DNA from: Micromonospora fulviviridis | Lineage (GTDB): Bacteria; Actinomycetota; Actinomycetes; Mycobacteriales; Micromonosporaceae | DNA: 64,000 nucleotides | Direction of reading: 5' to 3' | Assembly (NCBI RefSeq): GCF_014648395.1 | Contig: NZ_BMRA01000008.1 | Location: 236,676 to 300,675, forward strand | Shown: positions 59,878 through 64,000 of the stretch, piece by piece | How the letters are laid out: each line of letters starts with the position of its first letter | Numbering within the stretch: the first letter of the stretch is position 1 | Made by a program: the position numbers and the translations under genes | Notes under the pieces: model-generated | Seen by the model: only the letters and a program-made list of their open reading frames with translations | Told to the model about the DNA's origin: nothing | Databases searched by the model: none

Positions 59878-61104
59878 TCAGGCGGCGAAGGTGATCGGCA
59901 GTTCCAGCAGGCCGCGGAACGGCGACGCGGCCGGCAGCCGCCGGACCTCGGCGAGGGGTACCCCGAGCCGCAGGCCGGGCAGCCGGCGCAGCAGCGCGGA
60001 GAGCGCGATCTGCGCCTCCATCCGGGCCAGCGAGACGCCGAGGCAGTAGTGCACGCCGTGCCCGAAGCCGAGGTGCGGGCCGCGGACCCGGCGCAGGTCC
60101 AGCCGGTCCGGGTCGGCGAAGTGGGCGGGGTCGTGGTTCGCCGCGTTGATCGCCACGCCGACGATCGAGCCGCGCGGGATGCACACCCCCTCGTACTCGA
60201 CGTCCTCGGTGGCGATCCGCGGGCTGGCCACCGGCAACGGGCCGTCGAACCGGAGCAGCTCCTCGATCGCCGCGGGCAGCAGTTGGGGCGTGGCGCGCAG
60301 CAGCTCCAACTGCTCGGGGTGGGTGAGCAGGGCCAGCACCGCGTTGCCGAGGAAGTCCGCGGTGGTCTGGTGCCCGGCGAACACCAGCAGGAACGTGGTG
60401 GTGACCAGCTCCGCCTCGGAGAGCGTCCCGTCGCGGTCAACCGCGTCGATGAGCGCCCCGATGATGTCGTCGGCCGGGTCGTCGCGCTTGGCGCGTACCA
60501 GGTTCGCGAAGTAGTGGTGCAGCCGCAGCTGGGCCTCCTGCACGGCCGCCCGCTCCTCCTGCGGCGGCCGGCGGGTCGAGCCGGAGGTGCGGATCACCTG
60601 GGTCCAGTCCAGCACCCGGTCGTGGTCGGCCGGCGGCACCCCGAGCAGCTCGCAGATGACCGTCATGGGCAGCGGGATGGCGAAGTCGTGCATCAGCTCG
60701 GCCTGGCCCTGCGGGAGCATCTTGTCGATCAGCTGGTCGACGATCTGCGCCACCCGCGGCCGCAGCGCCTCGATCCGCCGGGGCGCGAACGCCTGGGACA
60801 CCACCCGGCGCAGCCGGGTGTGCTCCGGCGGGTCCGAGTTGAGCATGTTGCGGTTCAGGCCCTCCGAGTTCGGGCCGAAGATCCGCAGGTAGTGCTGCTC
60901 GGGACCGTAGAGGTCCTTGGACAGCCGCGGGTCGGTCAGCGCCGCCCGGGCGTCGTCGAAGCGGGTGATCAGCCAGGAGTCGAAGCGCGGGGAGCTGACC
61001 GGGCACACCGGACGGTCGGTGCGCAGCCGGGCGAAGGTCGGATAGGGGTCGGCGGCGAACCCGTCGGTGTAGAGCTCGCCCGCCGGCACGGCGTCCTCGG
61101 TCAT
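59878..61104 (-). CDS. Cytochrome P450
   Basis: This is a 408-residue P450 of bacterial class I type. The heme-ligand loop is FGHGVHYCLGVSLARME, the I-helix is LLVFAGHQTTADF, and the ExxR is in IEELLRFDG. The N-terminal half has NSDPPEHTRLRRVVSQAFAP. It starts at ATG 61104, overlapping the stop of the ABM gene (ATGA). No ferredoxin gene is in view. In this setting it probably hydroxylates or couples the aromatic polyketide. Confidence 0.93.
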   Translation of the reverse strand: MTEDAVPAGELYTDGFAADPYPTFARLRTDRPVCPVSSPRFDSWLITRFDDARAALTDPRLSKDLYGPEQHYLRIFGPNSEGLNRNMLNSDPPEHTRLRRVVSQAFAPRRIEALRPRVAQIVDQLIDKMLPQGQAELMHDFAIPLPMTVICELLGVPPADHDRVLDWTQVIRTSGSTRRPPQEERAAVQEAQLRLHHYFANLVRAKRDDPADDIIGALIDAVDRDGTLSEAELVTTTFLLVFAGHQTTADFLGNAVLALLTHPEQLELLRATPQLLPAAIEELLRFDGPLPVASPRIATEDVEYEGVCIPRGSIVGVAINAANHDPAHFADPDRLDLRRVRGPHLGFGHGVHYCLGVSLARMEAQIALSALLRRLPGLRLGVPLAEVRRLPAASPFRGLLELPITFAA

Positions 61105-61421
61105 CGGTCCTCCTCGGGGGCGCCGCCCACGCTGTGCAGCACCTGGTAGGTGTGCCGCTGCGCGGACTCGCGCAGCTCGCGAATCATGCGCAGGAGCCGG
61201 TCCCGGTGCTCGCTGCGGCCGAAGGCGTCCAGCCGCTCGCGGTCCGCCCAGTCGCTGATGATCAGGTAGCTGCGCGGGTCGTCGGCGTCGCGGACCAGGT
61301 CCTGGTGCAGGCAGCCGTCCAGGGTGCGGATCTCCTCGGCCGCGGTGCGCCACTCGGCCTCGAAGCGCTCCTCGCAGCCCTCGCGGGTCCGCATCGCGAG
61401 GACGGTGCGCACCCGGGTCAC
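61101..61421 (-). CDS. Antibiotic biosynthesis monooxygenase (ABM) domain protein
   Basis: This is a 106-residue dimeric alpha-beta-barrel protein of the ABM/ActVA-Orf6 type. The pattern is VRTVLAMRTREGCEERFEAE, DLVRDADDPRSYLIISDWAD and SAQRHTYQVLHSVG. Such enzymes oxidise anthrone-type intermediates to quinones without a cofactor. GTG 61421 overlaps the stop of the flavin monooxygenase gene. Its N-terminal sequence resembles that of the first ABM domain of that neighbour, which suggests origin by duplication. Confidence 0.88.
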   Translation of the reverse strand: MTRVRTVLAMRTREGCEERFEAEWRTAAEEIRTLDGCLHQDLVRDADDPRSYLIISDWADRERLDAFGRSEHRDRLLRMIRELRESAQRHTYQVLHSVGGAPEEDR

Positions 61422-63697
61422 CGGGCACCCCCGAACACCAGGTGCAGGTGCTTGCGGAGCGCGTCGGGGTCGACCGGCTGGCTGCGGAAGCCGACGTGCC
61501 CGTCCGGGCGGATCAGGTACAGCCCGGTCCCGGTCAGCCCGTACGTGGCGCGGAACCGGCCGTCGGCGTCGCACAGCACCGGCGGGTCGAGCAGCCGCGG
61601 CTCGCCGGCGTCCGGGCTGAGCAGCAGGTACGCGTCGACCTCCCCGGCCGTCTGCCGCCGTACGTCGGCGCAGAGGTCGGCGATCCCGCGCAGCACCGCC
61701 TCGTCGGCCGACGCGTCGGCGTAGAGCAGCAGCGTGTGCCGGGTGCCGCGGGTCAGGTCCCGCAGCCGCAGCGGGTGGCCGACGCCGCGCCGGAGCAGCC
61801 CGTCCACGTCGGGGGCCCGGTCGCCGGGGCGGGGGGCCTCGCGCAGCGCGTCCGGATCGGACAGGCACTCGCCGACCAGCGGGCTGCTCGCGTAGCTGAG
61901 CAGCATCGACATCTCCTGGAGGAACTGCCGCTTCAGGTCCTCGCGGTCCAGCTCGTCGGTGAACGCCATCCGCACGGCGCGGCCGACGATCTCCTCGCCC
62001 TCCGGCCGCCGCTCGGTCTCGTAGCTGTCCAGCAGGCCGGGCGCGGCGAGCCCGCGGACCGCCAGGCCCAGCTTCCAGGCCAGGTTCCAGGCGTCCTGGA
62101 TCCCGGTGTTCATGCCCTGGCCGCCGGCCGGCGGGTGCAGGTGGGCCGCGTCGCCGACCACGAAAACCCGGCCCTCGCGGTAGCGGTCCACGATGCCGTG
62201 ACTGATCCGGAACACCGACGACCAGCGCAGGTTCGACGCGCGGGTGCCGGGCGGAGCGAGGTGGTCGAGGGCGGCCTGGACGTCGGCCAGGGCCGGCGCG
62301 CCCAGCTCCGCGCTGAACCCGGGCGGGGCGTCCTGCCCGCCGGTCTGCGCGAAGAACCGGGGCGGGGCCAGGGTGGCGACCCGGTACCGGCGCTCGCCGC
62401 GCAGCGGGACGCAGACCAGCATGCCGTCCATCCGGCCGTCGGTCTCGTGCAGGAACCGCAGCAGGTGACCGTCGGGCATGTCCCAGTCCACGTCGACGTC
62501 GCCGAGCATGAACAGCTGCGGGAACCGGCCCAGCCCGCCGGTGAAGGTCAGCCCCAGCAGTTCCCGGACCCGGCTGTGCGCGCCGTCGCAGCCGACCAGG
62601 TACTGCGCGCGGACCGTCTCGGTGCCGCCGTCGGCCGTGCTGACCGTGGCCGTCACGCCGTCGTCGTCCTGGGTGAAGTCGACCAGCTCGGCGCCGCGCT
62701 GCGGGCGTACCCCGAGGGTGGCCAGCCGGGCGGTGAGGATGCGCTCGGTCTCGTACTGGGGCAGGCCGAGGTGCGCGTACGGCAGGCCGGGCAACTCCCA
62801 GCTCATCCGGTGGGTCTCCACCCCGTTGACGAAGACCATGTTGCCGGTCAGCCAGATGCCGGCGTCCATGGCTTCCCGGACGACGCCCTGCTCCTCCCAG
62901 ATCTCCATGGTGCGGCAGTGCACGCCGATCGCCTTGTCGGCCTGCCCGGCCGGGGTGGCCAGCTTGTCGATCACCCGGCACCCGATGCCGCGCCGGGCCA
63001 GCTCGACGGCGACGGTCAGCCCGGTGGGCCCCGCCCCGACGACGAGTACGTCCGTTTCCCTGTGCACGTCGGCCTCCCTGCCCGTGGTGGGTTGTCGCCT
63101 GCCGTCCTCGTCGGGCACGACGTGGAACAGGCGGCGCCGGATGTCGAGAAGGAACGGCGCGATCGGCCCGGCCTGCGCGGAGGCGTGGGCCGGGTCGGCG
63201 ATCCAGCGGAGGAACTCCGCGGCGCTGTTCCACTCGGCGAAGATGTGGTGCACGTCCGACCCGGGTTCGCGCAGCAACTGCTCGCGCCGGTACCCGGGTA
63301 TCCCGGCCATCCGCGCCCTGACCTCGGGGTAGCCCCGGTGGAACTCGGCGAGCCGGGGCGCCGGCACGGTGAGCTCCACGTCCACGTAGACCGTCGAGTC
63401 GCCCGTACCGTTCTCCCGCAGCACCGGGTAGTCGGCCGGGCCTTCCGGCTCGGTCAGCGGCCGGACCAGCTCGGCCAGCCGGGCGGCCACCGGCCCGTCC
63501 CGGTACGCGCGCAGCGCCGCCTCGTCGGCCCACTCGGTCACGACGACGAACCCGCGCGGGTCCAGAGCGTCAAGCAGCAGCTCGTGCCGGAGATTGCCGG
63601 CCAGCCCGCCGATCCGCCCCGCGACCGTGCGCCACGCGGACCGCACGGCGGGCTCGCAGCCCTGACGCGCGCGCATCCGGAGCATCGTCCTGATCAT
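61418..63697 (-). CDS. FAD-dependent aromatic monooxygenase with two N-terminal ABM domains
   Basis: This is a 759-residue multidomain enzyme. Residues 1-85 and 101-192 are two ABM domains (VVVTEWADEAALRAYRDGP; HIFAEWNSAAEFLRWIADP). Residues about 215-580 are a PheA/TfdB-type flavin hydroxylase with GAGPTGLTV at 221, YLVGCDGAHSRVRELLG, and GDAAHLHPPAGGQGMNTGIQ. Residues about 615-759 are the thioredoxin-like C-terminal domain of aromatic polyketide hydroxylases. Stand-alone family members lack the ABM part. It is the first gene of the operon and is coupled to the small ABM gene. It probably hydroxylates or rearranges a polycyclic aromatic polyketide. Confidence 0.92.
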   Translation of the reverse strand: MIRTMLRMRARQGCEPAVRSAWRTVAGRIGGLAGNLRHELLLDALDPRGFVVVTEWADEAALRAYRDGPVAARLAELVRPLTEPEGPADYPVLRENGTGDSTVYVDVELTVPAPRLAEFHRGYPEVRARMAGIPGYRREQLLREPGSDVHHIFAEWNSAAEFLRWIADPAHASAQAGPIAPFLLDIRRRLFHVVPDEDGRRQPTTGREADVHRETDVLVVGAGPTGLTVAVELARRGIGCRVIDKLATPAGQADKAIGVHCRTMEIWEEQGVVREAMDAGIWLTGNMVFVNGVETHRMSWELPGLPYAHLGLPQYETERILTARLATLGVRPQRGAELVDFTQDDDGVTATVSTADGGTETVRAQYLVGCDGAHSRVRELLGLTFTGGLGRFPQLFMLGDVDVDWDMPDGHLLRFLHETDGRMDGMLVCVPLRGERRYRVATLAPPRFFAQTGGQDAPPGFSAELGAPALADVQAALDHLAPPGTRASNLRWSSVFRISHGIVDRYREGRVFVVGDAAHLHPPAGGQGMNTGIQDAWNLAWKLGLAVRGLAAPGLLDSYETERRPEGEEIVGRAVRMAFTDELDREDLKRQFLQEMSMLLSYASSPLVGECLSDPDALREAPRPGDRAPDVDGLLRRGVGHPLRLRDLTRGTRHTLLLYADASADEAVLRGIADLCADVRRQTAGEVDAYLLLSPDAGEPRLLDPPVLCDADGRFRATYGLTGTGLYLIRPDGHVGFRSQPVDPDALRKHLHLVFGGAR

Positions 63698-63806
63698 GAG
63701 GTCCCCTTCGACGGCCTGCGGGAGACGGTGGGGCTGTCGCGTCCGGTGCCACCCGGGCCACCACGTCGTCGCGCTGCGACCCTGCCGGAGGTCGCGTCAA
63801 CCCGCC

Positions 63807-63843
63807 GTCACCGGCGACCCCCGCGACGTCCCCGCCCGGTGAC
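63807..63843. promoter_or_regulatory. Inverted repeat in the polyketide intergenic region
   Basis: Perfect eight-base arms GTCACCGG (63807) and CCGGTGAC (63836) sit between the monooxygenase and the divergent gene at 63945. A second, smaller repeat (TTGC-N9-GCAA, 63885-63901) is nearer the divergent start. Either could be the binding site of a pathway regulator; no more can be said from this window. Confidence 0.4.
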
Positions 63844-63944
63844 GCCCCGGGGACGGGACGCCGCTACGAGGCGGCTCGCCGTTATTGCAAAACCTTGGCA
63901 ACAAGCCTCGACAGGCCACCCCTCCGGTAACTATCGTCAGCGCC

Positions 63945-64000
63945 ATGACTCCTTACGGACTGGACGCGCGGGCATGGCAGGAGAGCTGGGACCGGCAGCA
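63945..64000 (+). CDS. Start of a probable SAM-dependent methyltransferase (partial)
   Basis: Only 18 codons are in the window, beginning MTPYGLDARAWQESWDRQ. The WQxSWDRQQ opening is one I associate with class I methyltransferases of antibiotic clusters, but the catalytic domain lies beyond the edge. A TAACTATC stretch about ten bases before the ATG suggests a short or leaderless mRNA. It is divergent from the flavin monooxygenase operon. Confidence 0.5.
   Translation, partial: MTPYGLDARAWQESWDRQ

Noticed and set aside
1..64000. tRNA, rRNA, insertion sequences, integrases and attachment sites
   Set aside because: I looked for tRNA T-loop/CCA patterns and transposase- or integrase-like proteins and saw none; a dedicated scan could still find a weak tRNA.

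Overview
The window is very G+C-rich DNA (well over 70% by eye) with dense, often overlapping genes, many GTG starts, ATGA/GTGA stop-start overlaps and several leaderless-type promoters. Together with the gene families present (ECF42/DGPF pairs, SBP56, plant-type sulfite oxidase, SAM-IV riboswitch, DUF6493/SWIM, type II polyketide tailoring enzymes) this points to a filamentous actinomycete, most likely Micromonosporaceae (Micromonospora-like). I see no tRNA, rRNA, CRISPR array, transposase or phage gene, and no gene-free stretch longer than 300 bases.

Layout. 0-5 kb: a branched-chain amino acid/amide importer operon on the minus strand (livG-livF-livH-livM-livK). 5-8.4 kb: a DGPF protein, an ECF42 sigma factor and an SMP-30 lactonase in one coupled minus-strand operon, divergent from a metallo-beta-lactamase-fold hydrolase. 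8.5-12.8 kb: a GH25 lysozyme, a PGRP-type amidase, an ArsR/SRPBCC pair, a frameshifted small gene, a DUF2199 protein and a Nudix hydrolase. 12.8-20 kb: an organosulfur island, with ssuD divergent from ssuA-ssuC-ssuB, then an SBP56 methanethiol oxidase, a membrane protein and a sulfite oxidase. A CCTA-N9-TAGG palindrome occurs at both ssuA/ssuD and the sulfite oxidase. 20-35.6 kb: a mixed region (KptA, conserved lipoprotein, aldo/keto reductase, ABC exporter, pgi, Phd-like protein, GNAT, SWIM/DUF6493 pair, acyl-CoA dehydrogenase with its PadR regulator, GT-C mannosyltransferase-like protein). 35.8-42 kb: a UDP-galactopyranose-mutase-like flavoprotein, then a SAM-IV riboswitch and a Cys-containing leader peptide ahead of a polar amino acid ABC importer, and a FUSC-type membrane protein.

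42-50.4 kb holds the most intriguing cluster. A seven-gene minus-strand operon encodes a medium-chain dehydrogenase, a 6-pyruvoyltetrahydropterin-synthase homologue, a GT4 glycosyltransferase, a methyltransferase, an LPG-synthase-like membrane protein, GTP cyclohydrolase II and a RibD-type reductase. Divergent from it are a CDP-alcohol phosphatidyltransferase and an LtaS-like membrane sulfatase. No product can be named. The genes suggest a GTP-derived (pterin/pyrimidine) molecule that is glycosylated, methylated and perhaps lipid- or envelope-linked.

50.5-59.1 kb: a molybdate importer (modABC) with a HTH-Mop regulator, a CopB-type P-ATPase with a CsoR-like operator, a LigB-type dioxygenase, a macro-domain protein and small membrane proteins. 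The molybdate genes fit the need of the sulfite oxidase for molybdenum cofactor. 59.1-64 kb is the edge of an aromatic (type II) polyketide cluster: a double TcmI-type cyclase, a P450, a stand-alone ABM monooxygenase and a large flavin monooxygenase with two extra N-terminal ABM domains, divergent from the start of a probable methyltransferase that runs out of the window.
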